Made by a program: the position numbers and the translations under genes. A stretch of DNA of 35,597 nt, taken from Polaromonas sp. (GTDB taxonomy: Bacteria; Pseudomonadota; Gammaproteobacteria; Burkholderiales; Burkholderiaceae). Where the stretch lies: positions 1 through 35,597 of the forward strand of contig PNMH01000038.1 of the NCBI GenBank assembly GCA_013823505.1, given 5' to 3'. The notes below the pieces were generated by a model. It saw nothing but the letters and a program-made list of their open reading frames with translations, ran no database searches and was not told where the DNA came from. Below, one piece after another: positions 17,797 to 25,891 of this stretch. Position 1 is the stretch's first letter. Each line of letters opens with the position of its first letter.

Positions 17797-19356
17797 TCAG
17801 GCCTGTTCGCGCAGGTCTCTGATGAAGGCGCTGAAGAGTTTGAGCCGTTCGGTGTTGATCAGCCCGATCTTCATCTCCACCGGCAGCTCCTCTCCTTGGC
17901 GGTCCACCAGGATGCGGCGCATGCGCTGCCCCACAAAGGGCGCGTCCCCCGTCTGGTGAAACGTCGCCAGTGCCTCGATGAACGCCACCTGGTAACGCAC
18001 GGGCACCACCAGGTGCGCCAGCGATTCCCCCAACGCCTCTTCGCGGTGCCAGCCGAACAGTTGTTCGGCCTGTGCGTTCCAGTCGGTGATGCAACCTTCG
18101 AAGTCCATCCCGATGAAGGGCTCCTGCGCGGTGTCGATCACCGCTTGCGTGCGCGCTTCGTTCGCGTCAACGCGTTCAAAGCTGTCCTGCAGCTCGGCGG
18201 TGCGCTCCAGCACCCGCCTCTCCAGCGACACGTTGAGCTGGCGAAGTTCTTCTTCGTTGTGCTGCAAGGTGTTGACGAGCGAGTTGAAAGCGCCGCCGAG
18301 GATGGCCACTTCTTCATAGGCGCTGGACGCGGGCGCTTTCACCGCGTAGCCGGCCTCCAGGCCGCGTGCCACGTCGGCCAGATCCAGCAGCGGGCGTGTG
18401 ATCCAGCGTGCCAGGCCCCAGCCCAGCAACGAAAACAGCAGGGCGGCCACCCCGCCGCCCAGCAGCATGCGGCGGTGCATCTGGTCCACCGGTGCATAGG
18501 CCTCCATCAGATCCTGGCGCACCAGCACGCGCCAACCGAGGCCGGGGTAGTCCTCGAAGCCCTGGTCGCTGCTGAAGCCCACCAAATACTCCTTGCCGTC
18601 CGCCCAGGTTTCCCGCACAAAACCGCGCTCGCGGCGTTGGGCGGCTTCCACACTGGGCAGCTGGAGCACCGTGCCTTCCACCTCGGGCGGGCCGAGCAAC
18701 ACCGCGCCGGTGCTGGAGAGGATCAGCGGGTCGATGGTGCGGCTGCGGCCCACCGGCACAAAAGTCGCCTGCTCGATTTCGCGCGCCCACTTCCACGACA
18801 GGTGCACGCCCAGCACGCCGGTGATCTGACCGTTGTCGTCCTTGAGCGGGAAGGCGATGTCGACAAACCGCACGGGTTCACCGCCCGTACTGCCCAACAG
18901 CTGGGCCAGCAAGAGGGCTTCGTGCACATCGCCCATGGCCTGGCCTTTGAGTGCGTTCTGGAACCACGGGCGCTGCGACACATCGGCGCCTTCGAGCATG
19001 TTGCGGGTGGCGGCCAGCACCTTGCCCGCCGGGTCGGTCACGCCGATCCAGGCGTAGGTGGGATAGCTCTCCTGCAAGGCGTCGATCTCGTTCTGTACCT
19101 CGGCCAGGTCCAGCGTGCCGTTCAACCGGTTGGCGATCAGGCGCACCTCGCGGTAGCGCTCAAACATGGCCTGGTCCAGGCGGCTGGTGATCTGGTTGGA
19201 CAGCTCGGCGAGGTTGTTGCCGATGCTTCGGCGCACCTGGGTGCTGGCGGTGCGGTCGCTGAACACGGTGAGCAACACCGTGAGCAGCAGCGAGAGCAGG
19301 GTGAAGGCCAGCGCGAGCCAGGCTCCCAGGCTGAAGCGGCGCGTTGTGAGACCCAT
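17797..19356 (-). CDS. membrane sensor with dCACHE, HAMP and PAS domains, no output domain
   Basis: A 519-residue protein. Membrane helices at about 11-33 and 297-316 flank a periplasmic region of about 260 residues that resembles a dCACHE ligand-binding domain (YAWIGVTDPAGKVLAAT and SQRPWFQNALKG are typical). A HAMP linker follows (317-370), then a coiled coil (about 362-400) and a PAS domain (402-519) ending FSAFIRDLREQA. In relatives this PAS end normally leads into a GGDEF, EAL or histidine-kinase domain, but here the stop comes at once. The start is two bases after the ruvC stop. The ligand is unknown. It may be a signalling partner for another protein or a truncated former enzyme. Confidence 0.85.
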   Translation of the reverse strand: MGLTTRRFSLGAWLALAFTLLSLLLTVLLTVFSDRTASTQVRRSIGNNLAELSNQITSRLDQAMFERYREVRLIANRLNGTLDLAEVQNEIDALQESYPTYAWIGVTDPAGKVLAATRNMLEGADVSQRPWFQNALKGQAMGDVHEALLLAQLLGSTGGEPVRFVDIAFPLKDDNGQITGVLGVHLSWKWAREIEQATFVPVGRSRTIDPLILSSTGAVLLGPPEVEGTVLQLPSVEAAQRRERGFVRETWADGKEYLVGFSSDQGFEDYPGLGWRVLVRQDLMEAYAPVDQMHRRMLLGGGVAALLFSLLGWGLARWITRPLLDLADVARGLEAGYAVKAPASSAYEEVAILGGAFNSLVNTLQHNEEELRQLNVSLERRVLERTAELQDSFERVDANEARTQAVIDTAQEPFIGMDFEGCITDWNAQAEQLFGWHREEALGESLAHLVVPVRYQVAFIEALATFHQTGDAPFVGQRMRRILVDRQGEELPVEMKIGLINTERLKLFSAFIRDLREQA

Positions 19357-19358
19357 GC

Positions 19359-19907
19359 TCAGTAGATCCGGCCGGCTTTGTAGGCCGCGCTCGACCGCGC
19401 CTGCAGCGGCGACACCTTGTTGATCGCGAGCAGCGTGCGGCTGACCTGGGCGTGCGTGATGGCCAGGCCCAGCGCGTCGGCGGCGTCCTTGCCGGGCAGG
19501 CCGGGCAGCTTCAGCAGGCGCTTGACCATCTCCTGCACCTGCGGTTTGGCCGCCTTGCCGTAGCCCACCACCGCCTTCTTCAGCTGCAGCGCGGTGTACT
19601 CAGCCACCGGCAGGTGGTTGGCCACCAGCGCGGTGAGGCAGGCGCCGCGGGCCTGACCCAGCAGCAGCGTGGCCTGCGGGTTGACGTTGACGAACACGAT
19701 CTCGCAGGCCGAGACCTCGGGCTGGTAGCGCGCCACCACCTCGGTGATGCCGTCAAACAGGATCTTGAGCCGCGCGGGCAGGAGAGCACCGTCTTTCGGG
19801 CTGGTCTGAATGGTGCCGCTGGCCACGTAGTGCAGGTTCGGGCCGTCGGTGTCGATCACGCCGAAACCGGTGCACTGCAGGCCGGGGTCGATGCCAAGGA
19901 TTCTCAT
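19359..19907 (-). CDS. ruvC: crossover junction endodeoxyribonuclease RuvC
   Basis: Holliday-junction resolvase, 182 residues, acting as a dimer on four-way junctions, normally with RuvAB. The start [18 protein letters not shown] gives D7. E69 lies in [11 protein letters not shown], and D141 and D144 in [13 protein letters not shown] complete the four acidic metal-binding residues. The ATG overlaps the stop of the CdsA-like gene (ATGA). An open frame continues upstream, but only as a shadow of that gene. ruvA and ruvB are not in the window, so ruvC here is separate from them. The sensor gene follows after two bases. Confidence 0.96.
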   Translation of the reverse strand: MRILGIDPGLQCTGFGVIDTDGPNLHYVASGTIQTSPKDGALLPARLKILFDGITEVVARYQPEVSACEIVFVNVNPQATLLLGQARGACLTALVANHLPVAEYTALQLKKAVVGYGKAAKPQVQEMVKRLLKLPGLPGKDAADALGLAITHAQVSRTLLAINKVSPLQARSSAAYKAGRIY

Positions 19908-20893
19908 AGGTTGAAGGTCCAGCGCACCGAATGGAAGAACACGGGCGCGGCAAAACACAGCGCGTCCACCCGGTCGAGCAGACCGCTGGCGCCGGTGGTG
20001 GAGCGGCCGGCGGAACCCCAGTGGGTCACACCTCGGTCGCGCTTGATCGCCTTCATCACCAGATGCCCCATCGACCCGGCCACGCAGGCCACCAGCGCCA
20101 TGGCCAGCGCGGGCAGTGGTTTGAACGGGGTGAGGCCGGCCAGCAGCGCGCCGAGCAAGCCGCCCGCCGCGAGACCGAGGGCCCAGCTGCGCCAATGAAA
20201 GCTCTCGCTGATGGCAGGCGCCACCGGCGTGCCCATGCGACGCGACGCGATGTGCTGCACCAGCATGCAGGTTTGCACCACCAGCACCAGAAAAAACACG
20301 AGGAAGGCCGTGCGGCCCGCGAAGCCCGGGAAGTTCAACAGCAGCAGCGCCGGCACATGGCTCATGCCGTAGACGCAGACCATGATGCCCCACTGCAATT
20401 TGGCGTTGCGCTCCAGAAAGCGCTGGGGGTCGTTGCCCAGCGCGCTCACCACCGGAATGGCGAGAAACACATAGACCGGAATGAACACCGTGAAGAGGTT
20501 GAAGCGTTCGGTCCAGACCAGTGCGTATTGCAGCGGCAGCACGATGAAGAAGGCCAGCACCAGGCTGCGGTGGTCGCCTCGCCGTGTGGGCGAGAGGCTG
20601 ATGAATTCGCGCAGGATGAAGAACGACACCAAGCCGAACAGCACGATGGCCACACCTTCGCCGAGGGCCCAGCCGATCCAGAACACCAGCGCCATGCCCC
20701 AGGAGCTGCGCAGCAGCGCCTGGTTGTCGCGCAAACGGACTTCGCGTTCGCCGGTCTCATCTTCACCGGCGCGCCGCTCGCGGACAGAGAGCACCACACT
20801 CACCGCGCTGGCGATGAACAGCAAGCCGAACAGCAGCACGAACAGCAGGCTGACCTGTTGTTCACCGTTGAGACCGCGCAGGAAGGAACCCAT
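19904..20893 (-). CDS. CdsA-family phosphatidate cytidylyltransferase
   Basis: A 329-residue integral membrane protein with about eight hydrophobic helices. The C-terminal part (about residues 275-315) carries the CdsA signature: KRDRGV followed by HWG and later GLLDRVDAL. The family makes CDP-diacylglycerol from phosphatidate and CTP. It is paired with a PlsC acyltransferase directly upstream, which would supply phosphatidate. It is probably not the housekeeping cdsA, which in betaproteobacteria usually sits with uppS, dxr and bamA; that is family knowledge and untested here. Start and stop overlap the neighbours by one and four bases. Confidence 0.88.
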   Translation of the reverse strand: MGSFLRGLNGEQQVSLLFVLLFGLLFIASAVSVVLSVRERRAGEDETGEREVRLRDNQALLRSSWGMALVFWIGWALGEGVAIVLFGLVSFFILREFISLSPTRRGDHRSLVLAFFIVLPLQYALVWTERFNLFTVFIPVYVFLAIPVVSALGNDPQRFLERNAKLQWGIMVCVYGMSHVPALLLLNFPGFAGRTAFLVFFLVLVVQTCMLVQHIASRRMGTPVAPAISESFHWRSWALGLAAGGLLGALLAGLTPFKPLPALAMALVACVAGSMGHLVMKAIKRDRGVTHWGSAGRSTTGASGLLDRVDALCFAAPVFFHSVRWTFNL

Positions 20894-21510
20894 CAGACCT
20901 CCCTCAGCGCGATGACGGCTTCGCGCGCGCGTTTCAGAAAATCGGCCCTGGGCTCATCAGCCCCCAACGCCAGCGGTTCACCAAAGGTCACCGAACACAA
21001 CACGGGCACCGGCACCACCTCACCCTTGGGCATCACGCGCTGCACGTTGTGGATCCAGGCGGGCACCAGCACCACGCCGGGGAAACGCTGAGCGAGGTTG
21101 TACAGACCCGACTTGAAGGGCTGCGGGTCTTCTTCATGGCCGCGCGTGCCCTCGGGAAAGAGGATCAGCGAGTCGCCACTCTCCAGCGCGTTGATGAGCG
21201 GCTGCAACGGGTCTTCGTCGCCCTTGCGTTCGCGCTCCACGTAAACAGCGTTGAACACCTCGGTGGTGATCCAGCGTTTGAAGTTTGACGCGGTCCAGTA
21301 GTCCTTGGCGGCGATCGGGCGGGTGATGCTGCGCAGCTCGTGCGGCAGCGCGGCCCAGATCAGCACCAGGTCGGCGTGGCTCTGGTGGTTGGCGAAGTAA
21401 ATGCGCTGCTCGGCCTTGGGTGGGCAGCCGTGCCAGCGCGCCTGCGCACCGGTGAGCAGGCGCACCAAGCCCAGCAGGAACATGCTCATGGCGGTGGCGC
21501 GCAGGTTCAT
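20893..21510 (-). CDS. lysophospholipid acyltransferase, PlsC type
   Basis: A 205-residue acyltransferase with the catalytic H42-x4-D47 box in NHQSHAD and the glycerolphosphate-binding FPEGTRG at about 118-124. The family esterifies the 2-position of lysophosphatidate. A hydrophobic N-terminal segment suggests membrane attachment. The start overlaps the mtgA stop (ATGA) and the stop overlaps the CdsA-like start (TGATG), so mtgA, this gene and the CdsA-like gene are almost surely co-transcribed. A second, larger PlsC-type gene lies at 34824-35561. Confidence 0.9.
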   Translation of the reverse strand: MNLRATAMSMFLLGLVRLLTGAQARWHGCPPKAEQRIYFANHQSHADLVLIWAALPHELRSITRPIAAKDYWTASNFKRWITTEVFNAVYVERERKGDEDPLQPLINALESGDSLILFPEGTRGHEEDPQPFKSGLYNLAQRFPGVVLVPAWIHNVQRVMPKGEVVPVPVLCSVTFGEPLALGADEPRADFLKRAREAVIALREV

Positions 21511-22253
21511 GGCAACTGAACGTCGCCCATGCGGGCGACGATGGTGCCGGTGCGCCGGGCCAGGTAGGCCGAGCCCTGGCGGGTTTCAAAGAACTTGGGC
21601 GAGGGCAGCATCACCGCGAGCCGAGCGGCCTCGGAGGCGCTGAGTTTGCTGGCCGGCTTCTTGAAGTAGCGCTGCGCGGCAGCCTCGGCGCCAAACACGC
21701 CTTCGCCCCACTCCACGCTGTTCAGATAGATCTCCAGGATGCGTTCCTTGCTCAGCAGCGTCTCCAACGCCAGCGCCAGCACAAGTTCCTGACCCTTGCG
21801 CAGGAACTGGCGTTCGCCTGAGAGCAGCAGGTTTTTGGCCAGTTGCTGCGTGATGGTGGAGCCGCCGACCACCTTGGGTTCGCGCACCGGTTTGTTGGGT
21901 TGGGCGGCGGCGCGTTTTTCGGCTTGCTGCTGACGCTTCTCGTTCTTCTGCCAAGCGGTCTCGATCGCTTCCCAGTCCACGCCACCGTGCTCCAGAAACC
22001 CGGCGTCTTCCGAGGCAATCACCGCGCGTTTGAGGTTGGGGCTGATCTGATCACCCGCCACCCACTGGTGCGACCAGCGCCAGTTCTTGTCGGTGGTCAT
22101 GCTTTCGTGTCCGACGCGCCAGGCTTCGGAGCGCATGAAGGCGCTGCTGGTCGGGTCGATCGCGACCATGGCGGCGATGCGCAGCGCAAAAAAGACCTGC
22201 AGCGCCACACCGGCGAGCACCATCCACAGCAGCCAGCGACCGAGGGCGCGCAT
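21507..22253 (-). CDS. mtgA: monofunctional peptidoglycan transglycosylase
   Basis: GT51 enzyme, 248 residues, which polymerises lipid II glycan chains without a transpeptidase domain. A membrane anchor is seen at about residues 8-30. The catalytic segment is ASEDAGFLEHGGVDW, with E82 as the general base. GGSTITQQLAKNL (about 130-142), RKGQELVLA and KERILEIYLNSVEWG are the other family motifs. A Gln/Lys/Ala-rich insertion of about 25 residues precedes GGSTITQQ. It starts directly after the stop of the TonB-like gene. In many betaproteobacteria aroE sits in front of mtgA; none is present here. Confidence 0.97.
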   Translation of the reverse strand: MRALGRWLLWMVLAGVALQVFFALRIAAMVAIDPTSSAFMRSEAWRVGHESMTTDKNWRWSHQWVAGDQISPNLKRAVIASEDAGFLEHGGVDWEAIETAWQKNEKRQQQAEKRAAAQPNKPVREPKVVGGSTITQQLAKNLLLSGERQFLRKGQELVLALALETLLSKERILEIYLNSVEWGEGVFGAEAAAQRYFKKPASKLSASEAARLAVMLPSPKFFETRQGSAYLARRTGTIVARMGDVQLP

Positions 22254-23123
22254 CTATTGGCCCGACAACTGGGTCTGCAGTGTCTCGTCGCGGGTGAATC
22301 GGAATCGCGAGACCACCACGATCTGGTCGGCCTGGCGACGCATGCCGTCGTTGAACGGGCCAAACGAGAGGCTGCGCACGATGGCCTGCGCGCGGCGGTC
22401 CAGCAGGTTGTTGCCCGAGGTCTGCACGATCTCGGTGTCGAGCACACCACCGGTGTGGTTGACCGTGATGATCATGGTGAGCTCGCCGTAGAGCTTGCGG
22501 CCAGCCGCTTCCGGAAAGTTGGTCGTGCCGCGGTCTTCGATCTTGCGGCGCAGTTCGTCGTAGTAGATGGCGTACACCGCCTCGCGCGTGGCCGGGCTGA
22601 TGTAACGCTTCTTGGGCCGCGCACTTTCTTCGTTGATGCGCCGCTCGATCTCGGCCAGGATCTTCACCAGCGCCTTGCGCTTCTCTTCGCGCTCGATCAC
22701 CTCGCGGCTGGGATTCACGGCCTGGGTGTCGGGTGCCGGCATTTTGGCCAGTTCGCGGCGCACTTGGGCGAGCAACTGGTTCTGCTGTTCGCGCAGCGCC
22801 TCGATCTTGCGTTCGTCTTCTTCGGGCGTGTCACCCACGCGCGCCACGGTGGTGGGCGGCAGGGGCGAGGTGGAGCGTCCGCGAACCGCGTCGCCACCGC
22901 CGGCCAGCGAGGCTTGGGCGATGGCCGTGGCTTTCTCGGGGCGCTCGTTGCTGCGCGCGTTGACCAGGATCACTTCCAGCGGCGTGTCCTGAAAAGCGCG
23001 GTTGAAACCCTCGGGGTTCACGAAGCGCACCGTGAGCACGGCCGCGTGCAATGCGATGGAAATGCCCAGCGCCAGCTGCAGCGTGCTCAGGCCTTTCAGG
23101 AACGCAAGGGTGGAAGTCTTCAC
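22254..23123 (-). CDS. TonB-like energy transducer family protein
   Basis: The preferred start is GTG at 23123, giving 289 residues that begin (M)KTSTLAFLKGLSTLQL. A longer frame opens at 23216, but the GATAAT box at 23130-23135 would then fall inside the gene, and the extra residues are Pro/Arg-rich without family character. One membrane helix (about 13-31) is followed by PLEVILVNARS, a Pro-containing and charged, helical middle region, and a C-terminal TonB-type domain (about 190-285: LTMIITVNHTGGVLDTEIVQ, then RRAQAIVRSLSFGPF). This topology fits a protein spanning the periplasm and passing energy to outer-membrane receptors. No exbB or exbD lies nearby, so the true partner is unknown. Confidence 0.85.
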   Translation of the reverse strand: MKTSTLAFLKGLSTLQLALGISIALHAAVLTVRFVNPEGFNRAFQDTPLEVILVNARSNERPEKATAIAQASLAGGGDAVRGRSTSPLPPTTVARVGDTPEEDERKIEALREQQNQLLAQVRRELAKMPAPDTQAVNPSREVIEREEKRKALVKILAEIERRINEESARPKKRYISPATREAVYAIYYDELRRKIEDRGTTNFPEAAGRKLYGELTMIITVNHTGGVLDTEIVQTSGNNLLDRRAQAIVRSLSFGPFNDGMRRQADQIVVVSRFRFTRDETLQTQLSGQ

Positions 23124-23129
23124 GCGGCG

Positions 23130-23135
23130 ATTATC
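23130..23135 (-). promoter_or_regulatory. -10 element (GATAAT) for the TonB-like operon
   Basis: On the minus strand GGATAATC ends six bases before the GTG at 23123, and no Shine-Dalgarno sequence lies between. This again predicts a leaderless message. It lies between the RNase stop at 23152 and the next gene. No clear -35 is seen. Confidence 0.5.
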
Positions 23136-23151
23136 CGTGTGGCCCGCGCGT

Positions 23152-25236
23152 TCAGGCCGAATGGCCCGCCGGGTCGGTGGCCTCGGCCGGCTGGGCGGCG
23201 GGCTCGCTGCCGTCACCTTCGTTCACGTCGATGGCCAGGGCCAGCGGTGCCGAGAGTTCTTCGTCCTCGCCGTCTTCTCCCGCGCTGTCATCCGCTGCCT
23301 CGTCCACAGGCAGGTCCAGGCGCTCGATCACGGTGCCGTGCACATCCAGCGTGATGTCGTCGATGTCACCGAGCTTGATGCGCACATGCGCACCGCGCGG
23401 CAGACCGTCGGCCCCCATCACCGGCAGCACGAGCGGCAGGGAATCCGCACGCACCAGGTTGTCTTTCACCAGCGTGGCGGTGAGTTCGGTGGTGCCGCTT
23501 TGCTGCAGGTGCTTGAGCGTCCAGTAGCGCTCCATGCCGTTCTGGAAGCCGTTGTAAGCGGTGTAGGCGGCGTCGAACGCGCTGATGATGGAAAACAGGT
23601 TCGCGTCCTTGGGCTTGAACGGCGCAGCGAGCGCGGCGGTTTTCCCAAAGCGTGCGCAGGCAATGATCTGCCACTGGTTGACCATGTCCACATAGCGACG
23701 CAGGGGTGAGGTGCTCCAGGCGTAGCTTTTCACGCCGATGCCGGCGTGCGGCTGCGCCTTGGTGCCCATGCGCACCTTCACGCCGGGCGCCATGCTGGCC
23801 TGGCTGCGGTAGATGCCGGGCACGCCGCAATCGTTGAGCCAGTTGCCCCAGGTGCTGTTGGCCAGGATCATGGCCTCGGCCACCATCAGGTCCAGCGGTG
23901 CGCCGCGCTGGCGCGTGCCGATCACCACGGTCTCGTCGCCCACCGGCTCGTCGCCGGTCTTGCCTTCGAGGCGAAAGGTGTAGTCGGGCCGGTTGAAGTT
24001 TTCGGGCTTGCCGCGGACCACCTCGCGCTGGGCCTTGAGGTGGCGTGCCAGCGTGAAGATGAAGGCAAGCGTGGGCTGCAGTGCGGCGATCTCGGGCACG
24101 GCGCTGCTGGCCGGGGCTTCGCCCGACAGCCAGGCCTCGGTGATCACGGTGTCGAGCTGGTCGTGGCGCAGGTTCTGTGCGATCGGCACCCGCTCCAGCA
24201 CGGTGCGCGTGTCGGTGATGGCCAGCGTGGTTTCGTCAAAGGTGACGTAGAGCGAGACCGCCGGGCAGTCGCGCCCGGCCATGAGTGTGTAGGCCTGCAC
24301 CACCTCGTCGGGCAGCATGGTGATCTTGTGGCCTGGCATGTAGACGGTGGACAAGCGGTGGCGCGCCACCTGGTCGATGGCGCTCTCGGGTGCGATGGCC
24401 AGGCCCGGAGCGGCGATGTGGATGCCCAGCACCACCGAACCACTGCCCAGGCCTTGCAATGAAAGCGCGTCGTCGATCTCGGTGGTGTGCGAGTCGTCGA
24501 TGGAGAACGCCTGCACGGCGGCCAGCGGCAGCTCGTCGGTGATCACCGGTGCTTGCAGGGCCGGGAAGCCGGTGCCCTTGGGGAACTGGTCGAACAGGAA
24601 GCGCTGCCAGTGGAACTGGTAGGCGCTGCTGATGGCGCCGGCGTTCTGCAACAGCGTGAGTGGCGCGGTGTGGCTGCTGCGCGCGGCCTCGACCACGGCC
24701 TTGTACTCGGACGCGTTCTTGTCGGGCTTGAAGAGAATCTTGTAGAGCTGCTGGCGCACCGGCTCGGGGCAGGTGCCGCCGGCGAGCTCGGCCGCCCAGG
24801 CCTCGATCTGCGCCTGCTGCTGTTTCTTTTTCTCGATGCCGGCCAGCGCCTGCGCCAGGATGTCGGCAGGCGCCTTCTTGTAGCGGCCCTTGCCGGCGCG
24901 GCGGAAGTAGTGCGGTGCGCCCTGCAGGCACAGGAGTGCTGCCACCTGCTCGGCGGTGCTGGCGCTGCTGCTGAAGTACTCGCGCGCCAGATCGGCAAAA
25001 CCGAACTCGTCTTCGGGCGCAAATTCGTAGGCCAGGGCCAGGTCCATCTCGCCCGAGAGCTCGGTGGCGGCGCTCATCAAGGCGGCGGGGGCGGGTTTTT
25101 CGAACCGCAACAACGCGTTGACCGCCTTGACCTTGACGCGCTTGCCGGATTCGAGCTCGACTTGCAGGGAACTTTCAGCCTCGGACAGGAGGCGACCGGT
25201 CAACAACTTGCCGGCTTCATCAAACAGGATGTGCAT
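23152..25236 (-). CDS. RNase II/R-family 3'-5' exoribonuclease
   Basis: A 694-residue exonuclease. The RNB catalytic domain begins near AFSIDDSHTTEIDDALS: D247, D255 and D256 match metal-binding aspartates of E. coli RNase II, while the position of its D207 is Glu (E253). This variant TTEIDD also occurs, from memory, in the cyanobacterial and plastid-type branch. VYMPGHKITMLPDEVVQ and the C-terminal TWGNWLNDCGVPGIYRSQ and YAWSTSPLRRYVDMVNQ segments are typical. A weak S1-like RNA-binding domain ends the protein, with an acidic tail. It degrades RNA from the 3' end in the cytoplasm. It is smaller than RNase R, and neither rnb nor rnr is assigned. Confidence 0.9.
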   Translation of the reverse strand: MHILFDEAGKLLTGRLLSEAESSLQVELESGKRVKVKAVNALLRFEKPAPAALMSAATELSGEMDLALAYEFAPEDEFGFADLAREYFSSSASTAEQVAALLCLQGAPHYFRRAGKGRYKKAPADILAQALAGIEKKKQQQAQIEAWAAELAGGTCPEPVRQQLYKILFKPDKNASEYKAVVEAARSSHTAPLTLLQNAGAISSAYQFHWQRFLFDQFPKGTGFPALQAPVITDELPLAAVQAFSIDDSHTTEIDDALSLQGLGSGSVVLGIHIAAPGLAIAPESAIDQVARHRLSTVYMPGHKITMLPDEVVQAYTLMAGRDCPAVSLYVTFDETTLAITDTRTVLERVPIAQNLRHDQLDTVITEAWLSGEAPASSAVPEIAALQPTLAFIFTLARHLKAQREVVRGKPENFNRPDYTFRLEGKTGDEPVGDETVVIGTRQRGAPLDLMVAEAMILANSTWGNWLNDCGVPGIYRSQASMAPGVKVRMGTKAQPHAGIGVKSYAWSTSPLRRYVDMVNQWQIIACARFGKTAALAAPFKPKDANLFSIISAFDAAYTAYNGFQNGMERYWTLKHLQQSGTTELTATLVKDNLVRADSLPLVLPVMGADGLPRGAHVRIKLGDIDDITLDVHGTVIERLDLPVDEAADDSAGEDGEDEELSAPLALAIDVNEGDGSEPAAQPAEATDPAGHSA

Positions 25237-25243
25237 GGGCTGG

Positions 25244-25249
25244 ATTGTC
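25244..25249 (-). promoter_or_regulatory. -10-like element (GACAAT) for the RNase gene
   Basis: On the minus strand GGGACAATCC places the hexamer seven bases before the ATG at 25236. There is no Shine-Dalgarno sequence in between. The box lies in the 24-base gap after yqiA, so the RNase may also be read from the yqiA promoter. Confidence 0.4.
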
Positions 25250-25260
25250 CCATGGGGGCG

Positions 25261-25869
25261 CTACAGCCCCAGGAAAGTGAAGAGACCGTCCATGTGATCG
25301 TCGAAGTCGCTGATGGCGTGGTCGCTGCCTTCGAGCAGTCGCACCGTGCCCCCGGCGCAGAAGGCCTGCATTTCCCGCCAGTCCAGCACCTCGTCGCCTT
25401 TGGAAACGATGGCGAACAGGTGCTCGGGCAGGGTGGCGTGCAGGGCCGCCAGGCGCTCGATGTCGGCCTGTTGCGCCTGGAGCTCATCCACGAAGCCAGG
25501 CTGGAAGAAAAATCGCTCTTGTGCGTCGTGCCACGCCGTCTGTTCGCCGATGTAAGCCGAAAGATCGCGTGCCGGGAAAGGTGCCGGGTTGAGCAGCACT
25601 GCGGGACAGCCTCTCTGCAGCGAGAACCAACGGGCGTAGAAGCCGCCCAGCGACGAGCCCACCACCGACATGGACCCGCGCGGCCAGTCGGCCGTGCCCT
25701 GCATCACCAGGGCCATCGCCTCGGCGGGAGACGGTGGCAGTTGAGGGCACCACCAGGTCACGCTCGGGTGGTCGGCCCGCACCCGCGCGGCCACCTTCTG
25801 TGCCTTCATCGATTGCGGCGACGAACGAAAGCCGTGGAGATAGAGCAGGTGGGTGGTGGTGGCGTGCAT
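25261..25869 (-). CDS. YqiA/YcfP-family alpha/beta hydrolase (esterase)
   Basis: A 202-residue alpha/beta hydrolase. The start is ATG at 25869 (MHATTTHLLYLHGFRSSPQS), because the family begins just before YLHGFxSSP. A longer frame from 25932 would run through the rodA start. The nucleophile elbow GSSLGG gives S73. An Asp in VSKGDEVLDW and the His in GSDHAISDF complete the triad. E. coli YqiA is an esterase of unknown natural substrate. The gene is divergent from rodA with 22 bases between start codons. Confidence 0.9.
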   Translation of the reverse strand: MHATTTHLLYLHGFRSSPQSMKAQKVAARVRADHPSVTWWCPQLPPSPAEAMALVMQGTADWPRGSMSVVGSSLGGFYARWFSLQRGCPAVLLNPAPFPARDLSAYIGEQTAWHDAQERFFFQPGFVDELQAQQADIERLAALHATLPEHLFAIVSKGDEVLDWREMQAFCAGGTVRLLEGSDHAISDFDDHMDGLFTFLGL

Positions 25870-25877
25870 CGCCGAAG

Positions 25878-25883
25878 GATAAT
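25878..25883 (+). promoter_or_regulatory. -10 element of rodA in a symmetric GGATAATCC box shared with yqiA
   Basis: GATAAT on the plus strand ends eight bases before the rodA ATG. The surrounding nine bases GGATAATCC read GGATTATCC on the other strand, giving a -10-like GATTAT nine bases before the yqiA ATG. With only 22 bases between the two start codons, both promoters must use this box or lie within the opposite gene. Confidence 0.5.
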
Positions 25884-25891
25884 CCGCACCC

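Noticed and set aside
23124..23216. Longer N-terminus of the TonB-like protein from an upstream start
   Set aside because: The extra residues are Pro/Arg-rich, overlap the RNase end, and would place the -10 box inside the gene.
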